Source: Cohnella abietis (lineage in GTDB: Bacteria; Bacillota; Bacilli; Paenibacillales; Paenibacillaceae). From it: a stretch of 64,000 nucleotides of DNA. The stretch is from assembly GCF_004295585.1 (NCBI RefSeq), contig NZ_AP019400.1:4128001-4192000 (forward strand), given 5' to 3'. Position numbers and translations under genes: made by a program. The stretch's first letter is position 1, and each line of letters begins with the position of its first letter. Of the stretch, positions 52,711 through 61,064 are shown one piece after another. The notes beneath the pieces are model-generated. The model was not told the DNA's origin. It worked only from the letters and a program-made list of their open reading frames with translations, and did no database searches.

Positions 52711-52760
52711 AAACCACATAGAGTTGTTACACCCGCATGTGGTTGAAAGGCCGTACTACG
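52711..52760 (-). mobile_element. Group II intron relic (domain I hairpin)
   Basis: Minus strand CAACCACATGCGGGTGTAAC and CTCTATGTGGTTTTC form the same hairpin as the intact intron's CCACATGGAACCGTAACAGC/CTCCATGTGGCT near its 5' end (56320-56360). Only ~50 bases are recognisable. Confidence 0.55.
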
Positions 52761-52800
52761 ATTATAAAACTTTATTCCTATAACACATGACTAGTGAAGT

Positions 52801-53079
52801 TTACTTCTTCAGGTAATAAACTAATAAATATAGAAGATTATTAACAATGCCGACACCAACAATTATTAGTGGGATGTTTAGACCTAAATGATACGTCTCA
52901 CTAGCTGTGTAAACGGTTATATCATGATATGAAAAGTTCAAATCTTGAATTGTGTCTTTAGAATAATAAATACTCATTAGCATACTTCCAATATCATTAA
53001 ATACCATTGTACAAGAAACAAACAAAAGAATGAGAAATATAACATTATTTACAATAATACTTTTTTTTCCTTTATCCAT
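52801..53079 (-). CDS. Small membrane protein, hypothetical
   Basis: 92 residues with two hydrophobic helices (NVIFLILLFVSCTMVFND and LNIPLIIVGVGIVNNLLYLL) and a short external loop. Not recognised. It sits downstream of a broken gene and upstream of an intron relic. Confidence 0.6.
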   Translation of the reverse strand: MDKGKKSIIVNNVIFLILLFVSCTMVFNDIGSMLMSIYYSKDTIQDLNFSYHDITVYTASETYHLGLNIPLIIVGVGIVNNLLYLLVYYLKK

Positions 53080-53096
53080 GATTCACCTTCTATTAC

Positions 53097-53525
53097 CTAT
53101 TTTTTTCTGGCATCAGCTACAGTAAAACCTGAGACCCATCCTGGAGCATATGGATTAGGATCAAAAACACTGATTGTGGTGGTTACAACTGGTCCATTAA
53201 TGTTGTCTATTTATTTCTTTGCTTGGTCAATACTATCATCCCTTAGCCAACTGCTTGTAGCATAGACGAAATTAACTATAACTAACGCTTCATTCTTATA
53301 ATTAATGATGGAAAATTTTTTCCAGTTACCACCAATTATATCATTTATCTATCCAGTATTGGTATAAAACATCATACTCATATCGCTCTCCCCATAGCAC
53401 CGATAAATGTTTATGCGGCAAAAGGGTAAATCCCAAGTAATGTCCGTAAAGTTGCTCTCTTTGGCAACCTCGTCCATGTAAGTATTAGTAGCTTTGTTAT
53501 TCTTAGTCAACCAGAAATCATTCAT
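53097..53525 (-). pseudogene. Gene with two in-frame stop codons, unknown family
   Basis: From ATG 53525 (GAAGGAAGG ~8 bases before) one frame runs to a stop at 53097-53099, interrupted only by TAG at 53349-53351 (codon 59) and TAA at 53211-53213 (codon 105). The conceptual protein includes MNDFWLTKNNKATNTYMDEV, NFTDITWDLPFCRINIY, DIIGGNWKKFSIINYKNEAL and GPVVTTTISVFDPNPYAPGW. No frameshift has occurred, so decay is recent. The frame stays open ~35 codons further upstream. A shorter relative is at 51035-51145. Function unknown. Confidence 0.7.
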
Positions 53526-53822
53526 CTTCTTTACCTTCCTTCTATAGTCGTTGTTTGTATCGCCGATTGTCGCTATGAAATCGAAAGGTGGCTTGCCTGA
53601 ACGAACCTTACCTGTTCTATGCCAACTGGCACGTTACCAGATCGTTTTCTCACGATAACTATCGCTATATATGTCTTGGTAGTTGCGGATCAAAATTCGC
53701 TTATTAGTTAACCGCTCTCACTATCTTACTCGGGCTATGTGTATTTAGAGTTGGGGCACTTCTCCACCTTCTCTGCGAAGGAAAAATAATTCATTTCGAT
53801 TACTTACAGATTCAATTCAATT
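53526..53822. other. Intergenic region upstream of XRE gene
   Basis: About 300 bases. The part next to 53525 continues the open frame of the pseudogene (RTGKVRSGKPPFDFIATIGD) back to a stop near 53630; the remainder holds the XRE promoter. No other structure seen. Confidence 0.35.
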
Positions 53823-54188
53823 ATGTCATCAGACTTCTTAAAGCAAGTAGGGGAGCGGATTCGCTCATTGAGGAAAGAAAAGGGACTTACGCAGGAAGCG
53901 CTTGCTGAAAAGGCGAGCATCCATTACAGCTATATCTCCGGTATTAAACACGCTGACCGGAATATCTCACTCGAAACGTTAGAGAAAATCATCGACGCGC
54001 TCAACGTGGTGCCGCTGGAGGTTTTCCAGTTTCATGCATTAGATGTTAATGAGCAAAGGACGGATAGAACGGTAGCTCTCGACGCGCTTAACTCGCTTCT
54101 CGTGGAGCGAAACACCAACGAGATACTTACGGTTCTCCGGGTAGCGAAAGAGATTTTAGTAGCAGTAGATACTGCCAAACACAAGTGA
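53823..54188 (+). CDS. XRE/Cro-type helix-turn-helix regulator
   Basis: 121 residues. HTH_3 domain at ~8-65: VGERIRSLRKEKGLTQEALA, SIHYSYISGIKHADRNISLE, TLEKIIDALNVVPLEVFQF. The C-terminal ~50 residues are helical and could mediate dimers. GIKHADRN replaces the usual GIERGKRN, a small change in the recognition region. The ribosome binding site is weak. It converges on the group II intron. Target unknown. Confidence 0.83.
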   Translation: MSSDFLKQVGERIRSLRKEKGLTQEALAEKASIHYSYISGIKHADRNISLETLEKIIDALNVVPLEVFQFHALDVNEQRTDRTVALDALNSLLVERNTNEILTVLRVAKEILVAVDTAKHK

Positions 54189-54271
54189 GACCCTCTTCGT
54201 AGATTACCCCGCTCCTCGTGAAATCGCACCCCCGTATACGCTATTATCGAATGTTTCGCGGGAGGTTACCA

Positions 54272-56395
54272 ATCGAGTAGGCCCATGCGCAATTGCATGG
54301 GCCTCTCACAGATCCGGACAAGCGGGTCGACGCATCCGGCTCCTCCAGTGATTATCCCCTTTGGGGATGAAGTTCTCTGTAAATATCAAGCAGACTACTT
54401 AGACCGATTTCTTTAAACCATTTATTCGGCATAGCATACTGGGCATACGTGGAATGGGAACTCCTCCATGCTGTCATGCGCAATCCGGGCAACTCTTTGT
54501 TGTCCCATCCTCGTCTTCGCATCTCCCTATGGAGCTTCCTCAGCTTCTTCCAGCTTCGTAACTGTACGGCTCGAAGTCTTCTTCTTATCCATGCATCCCA
54601 TTCCCGGAATCGGCTCCCTATATCACCTGTTCCATAATACCTTCCCCATCCTCGTAAGTAAGGGTTCAACACTTTCTTGACCAGTCTTTGCACACTCACC
54701 GTCTGGTTCCTTCGCGTAATCGTCTTCACCCGTTCCTTGAATTTCGTTTCCGCTTTCTTGGATGGAACCATTCGTTTTCCCGGTTTAAAAGCATGCCCTA
54801 GGAATACAAATGTCTCCCTCTTGCTGTTCACGATTTTCGTTTTCTCCGGGTGTACTTTCAGTCCCATTTCTCTTTCCAGTAACTGAATCACAGACTTTAA
54901 CACGCGTTCAGCACCCTTTTGGCTCCTGCAACAAATGACAAAGTCATCCGCATATCTCGTTATCCGATGACCTCGCTCGGTCATCGTCTTATCCAGAGGG
55001 TGGAGGTAGATGTTCGCTAACAAAGGACTGATGACTCCGCCTTGCGGTGTCCTTTGGTCGTTCAGGTGATAACTGCCGCTTTCTAGTATCCCTGCTTTTA
55101 GAAAGCTTTCCAGTAAACTCAGCACACTACCGTCCACAACCGTTTCTCTTACCATCCCTAGCAATTTCTCATGAGGTATAGTATCAAAATACGATTTAAG
55201 CTCCGCATCAATGACATACCGATATCCGTCGTTTAGATCTCTCCGGATCTTTTCCAGTGCCATGTGTGCGCTTCTCTTAGGACGGAAGCCGTAACTGCAG
55301 TCTATGAAATGTGCTTCATAAATCGGCTCCAATATTCTTCTTGCCGCGGCTTGCACGACTCGATCTCCCACGGTAGGAATGCCCAACGGTCTTTGCGTTC
55401 CATCTGCTTTCGGGATATATACGCGCTTTACCGGCTTAGCCCGGTAAGTTTTACTTCTTAACGCTTGTTGAAGCACTTCTAGATGGTGTTCCAACTTCGA
55501 TTCAAATGCCTTAATGGTCACCTGATCGATCCCTGCCGCTCCACGGTTCCGTTTGACCTCTCTGAACGCTTCCTCCAGGTTTGGTTTTGCCCAGATCTTG
55601 TCAATTAGGCTGTACCACTTTCGTTCTGCCTGATTCTTTACTCCTTCACGTGAGCGATTTTCTTGTCCTTGTTCCCCCATGCTCGTTCTCCTTCCCTTTC
55701 AGCTTAGCGGTTTGTAGCCACTGGCAATCTCCGCTTTACTGTCGGTACTCGCCCCAGACGGCTTCTCCTTATGTTCGTTCCCCGGTTCTACGCACATCCT
55801 AGCTCCCCGGCTCCTGTCTGGCACATGGCTCTCCTCAATCCCTCATCTTCCACGGTTTCGGGCTTCACGCAAGTCTCCGCCTTTTGAGTCGGTGCTTGCA
55901 TCGACATCTTTGTGCCGATTCACTTGCCTTTGCGGCCTTTCCGGCAAGTTTCATCACTACTATCCCTACGTCTGACTTCTCACCACTCGTAGTTCTTGCC
56001 TTGATCGTCACGATCTTAGCAAGAGTTTACCGCTGTCTGCGGGAACGATGAGACCTTCTTGGGTCACGTCAACCGACTTTCCCCCGAATCCAGTCCTCCT
56101 AACTTCCGAAGCCTTTGGTGGTATTGGACCTTCCCGTCTCTTGCAGGGTTATCCGACTTCGTCAGCCAACATGGTATGCCGCCTGTTCCGGGCTTTGCCT
56201 TCGCATCCTCCGCACCTATCCTCACGGACTACGCACTATGCGTCTGCTATGTACTTCCGCCACCTCGCGGTGTACTGGAGACTTTCACCCCTTAGTCGAT
56301 TGCGCTGCCAAGCGCACAAGAGAGCCACATGGAGCTGTTACGGTTCCATGTGGCTATTTGAACTCTAACAATCAGCCGCCCGTTTCATTCGGCAC
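54272..56395 (-). mobile_element. Group II intron with maturase, apparently complete
   Basis: The minus strand starts with GTGCC at 56395 and ends near 54272 after a domain V/VI region. Domain V is at about 54310-54343 (GAGCCGGATGCG and CGCTTGTCCGGATC arms), followed by GTGAGAGG and a domain VI stem GGCCCATGC/GCATGGGCC ending CTACTCGAT. The ~715 bases before the maturase start would fold as domains I-III, beginning with a CCACATGG/CCATGTGG hairpin. The 5' exon is the terminator of the toxin/immunity operon. Exact ends need comparison with related introns. Confidence 0.85.
54352..55680 (-). CDS. ltrA: Group II intron reverse transcriptase/maturase
   Basis: 442 residues. RT blocks: GAAGIDQVTIKAFE, VYIPKADGTQRPLGIPTVGD, DCSYGFRPKRSAHMALEKIR, YVIDAELKSYFDTIPHEKLL, TPQGGVISPLLANIYLHPLD, ITRYADDFVICC (catalytic YADD), VNSKRETFVFLGHAFKPGKR. 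The thumb/maturase domain follows (TITRRNQTVSVQRLVKKVLN, YLRGWGRYYG). No C-terminal HNH endonuclease is present, consistent with a compact intron class. Intact and so potentially active in splicing and retrohoming. Confidence 0.95.
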   Translation of the reverse strand: MGEQGQENRSREGVKNQAERKWYSLIDKIWAKPNLEEAFREVKRNRGAAGIDQVTIKAFESKLEHHLEVLQQALRSKTYRAKPVKRVYIPKADGTQRPLGIPTVGDRVVQAAARRILEPIYEAHFIDCSYGFRPKRSAHMALEKIRRDLNDGYRYVIDAELKSYFDTIPHEKLLGMVRETVVDGSVLSLLESFLKAGILESGSYHLNDQRTPQGGVISPLLANIYLHPLDKTMTERGHRITRYADDFVICCRSQKGAERVLKSVIQLLEREMGLKVHPEKTKIVNSKRETFVFLGHAFKPGKRMVPSKKAETKFKERVKTITRRNQTVSVQRLVKKVLNPYLRGWGRYYGTGDIGSRFREWDAWIRRRLRAVQLRSWKKLRKLHREMRRRGWDNKELPGLRMTAWRSSHSTYAQYAMPNKWFKEIGLSSLLDIYRELHPQRG

Positions 56396-56407
56396 TGGGT
56401 GGGGCTA

Positions 56408-56439
56408 AAGAAAAACCTTGAGGATTGCCGCCCTCAAGG
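56408..56439 (-). terminator. Terminator of the toxin/immunity operon
   Basis: Minus strand CCTTGAGG-GCGGCAAT-CCTCAAGG followed by TTTTTCTTT. It lies 30 bases after the immunity gene, and the group II intron begins 13 bases beyond the stem. Confidence 0.85.
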
Positions 56440-56468
56440 TCAATGAATATTTTATAAGTCTTTGCTGA

Positions 56469-56837
56469 CTATATTCTACCTAATGCTCTATCAGCTTCTA
56501 TTTGAAGTCGTATCGTTTTGGTTCCCATGTACTTCTGTGCAGTCCCTAAAATCAATCTGTCATTTCCGAGTACTTCCAACACCGTAGTTGAAAAAATGCT
56601 CTTTAAGTGAACATCTTTATCAGTAGATACTTCCTCAAAATATTTAAAGATACTTTCTAGCAAATTGATGTTTTTTTCCTCGCTCAATAATTTAATTATT
56701 TTCGGCATGAATACTCTCTCAATTATGATAGTTTCTAGCACCTCACCGTAATACTCGATTGATTCTCTATACTCATCTTCAGCCGACGGTAAGAAATCTA
56801 ACATTATTCTAAAGAATTCTTCCGATTTTTTACTCAT
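56469..56837 (-). CDS. DUF7674-like protein, probable immunity protein
   Basis: About 122 residues, helical. SEEFFRIMLDFLPSAEDEYR, LLESIFKYFEEVSTDKDVHL, FSTTVLEVLGNDRLILGTAQ and KYMGTKTIRLQIEADRALGR match a family I recall as DUF7674. ATG 56837 has GAGGAG 9 bases upstream; a GTG at 56846 is an alternative. It begins 15 bases after the stop of the Rhs toxin gene, the usual place for a cognate immunity gene. Confidence 0.78.
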   Translation of the reverse strand: MSKKSEEFFRIMLDFLPSAEDEYRESIEYYGEVLETIIIERVFMPKIIKLLSEEKNINLLESIFKYFEEVSTDKDVHLKSIFSTTVLEVLGNDRLILGTAQKYMGTKTIRLQIEADRALGRI

Positions 56838-56851
56838 ATCCACCAACTCCT

Positions 56852-58003
56852 CTATTTAAACAGTCTTATTGCCTTTTCTAAATCATCTGCTAAAGCATCA
56901 AGTATATCTAAATCATTAAGGCTAAGTTTCCCGGATTTCGCTAGGTTATTTAACCCCCTTAACTGATCCTGAGCTTTTTGTAGATGAGTTAAAGAACCCT
57001 CGTAAAACTCCTTTGTAAGAATAGCAGCAGTTCCGCCATCTCCAACTTTTGCACCAGGTCTATAAAGTTCATTTATGAATCCTCTGAGATCTACACTTTT
57101 AACAGCAGATAACAATTTTTCTCTATTAGAACCAATAAATTCAGGCATATTGTTTAAAAGTCTATTAACAGCACAATTATGAACCCAAACTCCAAGGTTA
57201 GAAACAAAGTAAGAATGGAAATCCGCTACCTCAAAGTTATAAACCGTTGCTTCGCGCGGCGCTTTCTCAATCTTGTCTATTACCAGTGTAGATCCGCTGC
57301 TCGTAACAAGCAAGTCGCCAACTTTCAGGTCTTTAACGAAGGTCCATCCTTTGCCGTCCAACCAAAACGGATGCTCACCAGTAACCTCAATGATTTCATC
57401 ACCGATATGGATATAGTAGATTTCGTCAGCTTGTTTTTGGAACAGCCCCAAGACCTCTTTATACGCCACTTCTCCAGTCTCGTCAGACTTAGCAAGAACT
57501 TTATCCCCTATCTCAATTTCCTCGATAGGTTTCTCCCCTTCGTCTGTCTGAACCTTGGTGCCTGCCGTAAAACAATTGCAAAGGTTCAGTATCTTGCCCA
57601 CAATTTTAACACCTTTTGAAGCACCTAAACCAGATGAAAAATCTATGAATGTTGACGCTACTTCTACTACTTGACTATATTTTGCTTGTCCAGCATCCAG
57701 CGCATTTAGCAATTGAACCCTTGCCCACTTCTGCTGACCCTCGTTAACTCCATTTTTCCCAGCAGCCATATTATACAAATATGTATATTGGTTCGTATCA
57801 TTCTTGTATATGCCACCGAAGGTTTTCTTTAAATCCTTTTCAAACTCCCCGGCATGCTTGAGCATTAATGCAATTTCTGCTCGATCATGCCCACTAGGAT
57901 CAACATATCTCAACGGATTATTATGCACATAAGTATACTGGTTCAAACTCAGTGGATTCGTAATCTGCCCCTCATACGTATCCTCATTAATAAGCCTACC
58001 CAA
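56852..58003 (-). CDS. Orphan Rhs tip with HINT domain and C-terminal toxin
   Basis: 383 residues. Residues 1-39 are the end of an Rhs core (GRLINEDTYEGQITNPLSLN, YVHNNPLRYVDPSGH), followed by a ~100-residue linker. A pretoxin HINT domain spans ~144-277: CFTAGTKVQTDEGEKPIEEI, VTGEHPFWLDGKGW, and a terminal HN-C (H275, N276). The last ~106 residues are the toxin candidate (RGFINELYRPGAKVGDGGTA, LTHLQKAQDQLRGLNNLAKS, LNDLDILDALADDLEKAI). The Rhs barrel repeats are absent, so this is a displaced module. The TTG start at 58003 is weak, and in-frame Rhs sequence (GYFTSL) continues up to the stop codon of the gene upstream. Confidence 0.85.
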   Translation of the reverse strand: MGRLINEDTYEGQITNPLSLNQYTYVHNNPLRYVDPSGHDRAEIALMLKHAGEFEKDLKKTFGGIYKNDTNQYTYLYNMAAGKNGVNEGQQKWARVQLLNALDAGQAKYSQVVEVASTFIDFSSGLGASKGVKIVGKILNLCNCFTAGTKVQTDEGEKPIEEIEIGDKVLAKSDETGEVAYKEVLGLFQKQADEIYYIHIGDEIIEVTGEHPFWLDGKGWTFVKDLKVGDLLVTSSGSTLVIDKIEKAPREATVYNFEVADFHSYFVSNLGVWVHNCAVNRLLNNMPEFIGSNREKLLSAVKSVDLRGFINELYRPGAKVGDGGTAAILTKEFYEGSLTHLQKAQDQLRGLNNLAKSGKLSLNDLDILDALADDLEKAIRLFK

Positions 58004-58018
58004 ACTCGTGAAGTACCC

Positions 58019-58603
58019 TCATTGAAATATCATATCAGTGTCCTTATTCCTTATTATAAGTTCAAGACTTTCCTTTGTTGACATATCATCAAAATGGGTA
58101 TGTCCGTCATTGGTATCTATTAATGATTTGCATATTAGTTCGGCAAGTCTAAGTCCTAATAAGTTACAACTCATAAGTATTAATTGTCCATTAGACCTTA
58201 TAGAATACAGATCTTTAAACTTCCAAGATTCGTATAATTTATCAGCCTTCGTTTCTTCATTGATCTCTAGTGAATACTTCTTGTTTGTTTTCACCTTGTA
58301 TGCTTTTTTTCTTAAATTGACACAGTCACTATAAGTAATTGGATTACTTGTTCCATGAAAAAGAACAATATCTGATGCCTTATTTGATGATCTTTGAAGA
58401 TAGACGATAATGCTCTTTTCTTTTTGAATAAGATTGAATAAAGCACCTAAAATATAAAGTGACTTACTGTCTCCATAAATATTTATTTGAGTCTCAAGAA
58501 ATACAGAATTCTCTATCCCGATACTTCTTTGGTCTACAAATGCAATTGAAACGAGTCTATTGTTCATATTAAAACATTTAGTTTCGATATCTATGTTTAT
58601 CAC
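58019..58603 (-). CDS. Hypothetical protein, likely immunity gene of a lost module
   Basis: 194 residues with alternating strands and helices (KCFNMNNRLVSIAFVDQRSI, SLYILGALFNLIQKEKSIIV, SIRSNGQLILMSCNLLGLRL). Not recognised. It ends exactly where Rhs-core sequence begins and in the same frame, as expected for the immunity gene of a previous toxin cassette. Start uncertain: the GTG at 58603 overlaps AGGAG, and an ATA 12 bases later has better spacing. Confidence 0.65.
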   Translation of the reverse strand: MINIDIETKCFNMNNRLVSIAFVDQRSIGIENSVFLETQINIYGDSKSLYILGALFNLIQKEKSIIVYLQRSSNKASDIVLFHGTSNPITYSDCVNLRKKAYKVKTNKKYSLEINEETKADKLYESWKFKDLYSIRSNGQLILMSCNLLGLRLAELICKSLIDTNDGHTHFDDMSTKESLELIIRNKDTDMIFQ

Positions 58604-58715
58604 TCCTATTTCTGTTCTTAGGGCATTTCAGATAACGTTCCTGTATTCACGACGTGCCCTCCTGTCACTATGGTTATGTTTTGGGGATTACGTGGGGTTT
58701 CTAATGAAAGTATAT

Positions 58716-59066
58716 TCACGTTTTTTGCAAATCTTCAAACCAAATATTGATAAATCTAACTCGTTGATTCTTAAATTTTGTACCTTCAACCTCTGAGCTT
58801 GCATGCGCTTCATAACCGCCGTGATTCCATACCCATTTATTACCTATTGCACTTAAGAACTTGTCAGCGATTTCCTTTGTTAAAACTTGCTCGATATTAA
58901 AATTTACAAGCACTTTATACAATTGATTCTCCTTCCAATACTGTTCCACTTTCACAACTTCTACGTTGTCACTATCAAAAAAATCAAACAAATCAAATAA
59001 TACTGAGATTGCATCATCTTTGTCGGAGACTTCAACAATAATGTTTGCTTGTAACAAATATTTCAA
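58716..59066 (-). CDS. Hypothetical protein, immunity-like
   Basis: 116 residues: LLQANIIVEVSDKDDAISVL, FDLFDFFDSDNVEVVKVEQY, GNKWVWNHGGYEAHASSEVE. A small alpha/beta protein of unknown family. TTG 59066 or the TTG three codons later (GAGGG 9 bases before) could be the start. It is in the immunity-gene cluster and lies next to an intron relic. Confidence 0.6.
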   Translation of the reverse strand: MKYLLQANIIVEVSDKDDAISVLFDLFDFFDSDNVEVVKVEQYWKENQLYKVLVNFNIEQVLTKEIADKFLSAIGNKWVWNHGGYEAHASSEVEGTKFKNQRVRFINIWFEDLQKT

Positions 59067-59109
59067 CCCTCATTTAATGTTATATTTTTTCATATCGTCA
59101 AAAGTTGAT

Positions 59110-59491
59110 GTATCCATCCCTTGAATTTAAGTTAATCCAACTAGACCCTTGTTAACTGGACATACCATTCATGCGAGTTCTTCACAGTTTCCACGGTTTC
59201 GTCTATGTGCACGGGACTCGACTTCCTCTATTTTGTCTTGCGAGCCTTTTTGACGACGCGGCAGGATTCACTTGATTTTACGGCCTGGAGCATTGCTCAC
59301 CCTGTCTCTGACGGGGACTTTTGTCGATACGCTTCTCCTTCGATTGGACTCTCACAACTAGATAATGCGTCCCTCTCGACACGCCGCACAATAAAAGCCA
59401 CAAGGAGTTACACTCACATGTGGTTCAAACCATTTATCAAGCTTATTTTATTTGCCCGGGTACCCCTCAAAGGTGCGGAATCCGTTGGCAC
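59110..59491 (-). mobile_element. Group II intron relic, 5' portion
   Basis: Minus strand begins GTGCC at 59491 (as in the intact intron), followed by GGGGTACCCGGGC, the hairpin AACCACATGTGAGTGTAACT/CCTTGTGGC, GAGAGTCC and GAAACCGTGGAA, the last being identical to a segment in domain IV of the intact intron. No maturase and no domain V are present. It is a deleted copy of a related but distinct intron, ~360 bases long. The exact left end is uncertain. Confidence 0.65.
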
Positions 59492-59599
59492 TGACGGCTG
59501 AGCATCGATCAATAACGGTTGTGTTGCCGGCGGTAGCCCTGTCTTTGATTTGTTCCTTGTGGAAGCAAACGCTTACCCATATAAAATGAGAATGCTAAA
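59492..59599. other. Short intergenic region
   Basis: About 110 bases between the intron relic and the next gene. It would be the 5' exon of the relic intron. No feature is seen. Confidence 0.3.
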
Positions 59600-60043
59600 T
59601 CAGTCTAAGATCGATCTCCAAAAATTAATATCAATATCGGGGTTCTCATTCAAAATTGCTTTAAATACTCCATCCGAATAATTTTTTGCGTTCTGCTCTA
59701 ACAATTTTAAAATCTCCACAAAGTTCGCAAACGAAGAAGCTATTGGAACATGGCTCCATGTCCCTTCCCCATGACTTGCTGTATATACAGGAAATTGATC
59801 CGAAGAACCATCAATAAATATAGGATCGCCGCATAAATCTTCATATCCAATTACTTTCCATTCATTTTGCCAATCCCCTTTCTCCTTACCATAAAGCGCA
59901 TCGCCGTGTTTCGTCTCTGCATAACCAACTTGTGCAGCTTCCAATTGCTCAATTCTAAAAATAATGATGTTACATAGACCAAAAGAAAAGCTGTCAATCT
60001 CACATTGTTCCCGTTGTTTTCGAAATGATTCCGGTATTTTCAA
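59600..60043 (-). CDS. SMI1/KNR4-like (SUKH) immunity-type protein
   Basis: 147 residues. GYEDLCGDPIFIDGSSDQFP, VYTASHGEGTWSHVPIASSF and ANFVEILKLLEQ match the core of SUKH proteins, where a Gly-Asp-Pro-ile/Asp segment is followed by a W and the C-terminal helix. SUKH proteins neutralise diverse nuclease toxins. TTG 60043 has GAGGAGGAG 9 bases upstream. No toxin gene is next to it, so it is an orphan. Confidence 0.75.
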   Translation of the reverse strand: MKIPESFRKQREQCEIDSFSFGLCNIIIFRIEQLEAAQVGYAETKHGDALYGKEKGDWQNEWKVIGYEDLCGDPIFIDGSSDQFPVYTASHGEGTWSHVPIASSFANFVEILKLLEQNAKNYSDGVFKAILNENPDIDINFWRSILD

Positions 60044-60112
60044 TATTGTTTTCTCCTCCTCAAGATACGAATACCGATGATTAATTAATCGGGATTCGAC
60101 GAAGTTACCGAA

Positions 60113-60706
60113 TTAAGGTGTTGTTGGTACCGAGTCATTAATGCATATACCGTTATAGTCATATAAAGCACTAAGCCTGTCATTCTCATCAATCAACCAC
60201 TTTTTAAAGTCGGGCCAACGATTCAAAATTTTAGTTGTTCTCCTTTCACAGTAATAGACACTAGTGGTATCTAGACCCTCGGACAAATCAATGAATACTT
60301 TGGTGCCGTCCCATTCATAGCTTCCAAAGTAAAACCATTCCTTCGGTGCATTCATCGGGCGATCATCATTCAGTGCTATGATATCAAAAGGCTGTCTCGC
60401 CTCATCACCACTTCTCGAATATGAGAACCTTAACCCCATTAGCCTTAATGAAAAAGAGAACAGGTTTAATCCGTTTGACCACATGAGAAACTCTCGATAC
60501 ACGCTAGGGATCGTAACATCCAATTGATTTTGAAGGTCGTTTAGTTGTTCAAGATTTAATGCACCGAATTGAGTGTGCAGCCAAGCTTCGGGTGCCACAC
60601 TCGGGACGGGGCAAATCAGCTTTGCCCCGTTTGCTATCTTTTTTGTTCCAGAAGCTTCCCAGCCTGACAATCTTTCTTCTATTTCTTTGAGAAAGGAATC
60701 ACTCAA
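60113..60706 (-). CDS. SMI1/KNR4 family (SUKH) protein
   Basis: 197 residues. LNDLQNQLDVTIPSVYREFL followed by MWSNGLNLFSFSLRLMGLR is the SUKH signature, and EWFYFGSYEWDGTKVFIDLS and RWPDFKKWLIDENDRL the C-terminal half. Probably a toxin-immunity protein. The start TTG 60706 is weakly supported. It is the first of two SUKH-type genes 70 bases apart. Confidence 0.83.
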   Translation of the reverse strand: MSDSFLKEIEERLSGWEASGTKKIANGAKLICPVPSVAPEAWLHTQFGALNLEQLNDLQNQLDVTIPSVYREFLMWSNGLNLFSFSLRLMGLRFSYSRSGDEARQPFDIIALNDDRPMNAPKEWFYFGSYEWDGTKVFIDLSEGLDTTSVYYCERRTTKILNRWPDFKKWLIDENDRLSALYDYNGICINDSVPTTP

Positions 60707-60828
60707 GTCGTCACATCCTACTTTTTAATTTGTCTGTTGATATTAATTGGACATCCCGTTCATACGTAAACTCAGCATTTGGATTTTCATGTCAATGCCC
60801 TTTAACCTATTTCCATAGCTAAGAAAAA

Positions 60829-61056
60829 TTAATATCTTACTCCTAAAAGTATTCCTATTATTATTATGACTGCTCCAATATACCTGTATTTCTTAATACT
60901 ACCTTTGTTTATATTATTTCCTCCTTCATCCTCCCAAATAATATGATTAACACCCATAAATCTATAGCACCAAGATCCCCATTTAATTGCAGTAACAGGA
61001 AAGAATAAGTGAAAACAACCTATAGCAATTATTAAATATTTTACGATTAATAACAC
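60829..61056 (-). CDS. Small membrane protein, DUF6199-like
   Basis: 75 residues with two hydrophobic helices (VKYLIIAIGCFHLFFPVTAI and YIGAVIIIIGILLGVRY) around an internal polar loop with WEDEGGNNINKG. It resembles the protein at 51550-51873. Function unknown. Confidence 0.6.
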   Translation of the reverse strand: MLLIVKYLIIAIGCFHLFFPVTAIKWGSWCYRFMGVNHIIWEDEGGNNINKGSIKKYRYIGAVIIIIGILLGVRY

Positions 61057-61064
61057 CCCTCTTT

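Noticed and set aside
55581..56408. Several open frames on the plus strand in the group II intron 5' region
   Set aside because: They are antisense to the structured intron RNA and have no coding features.
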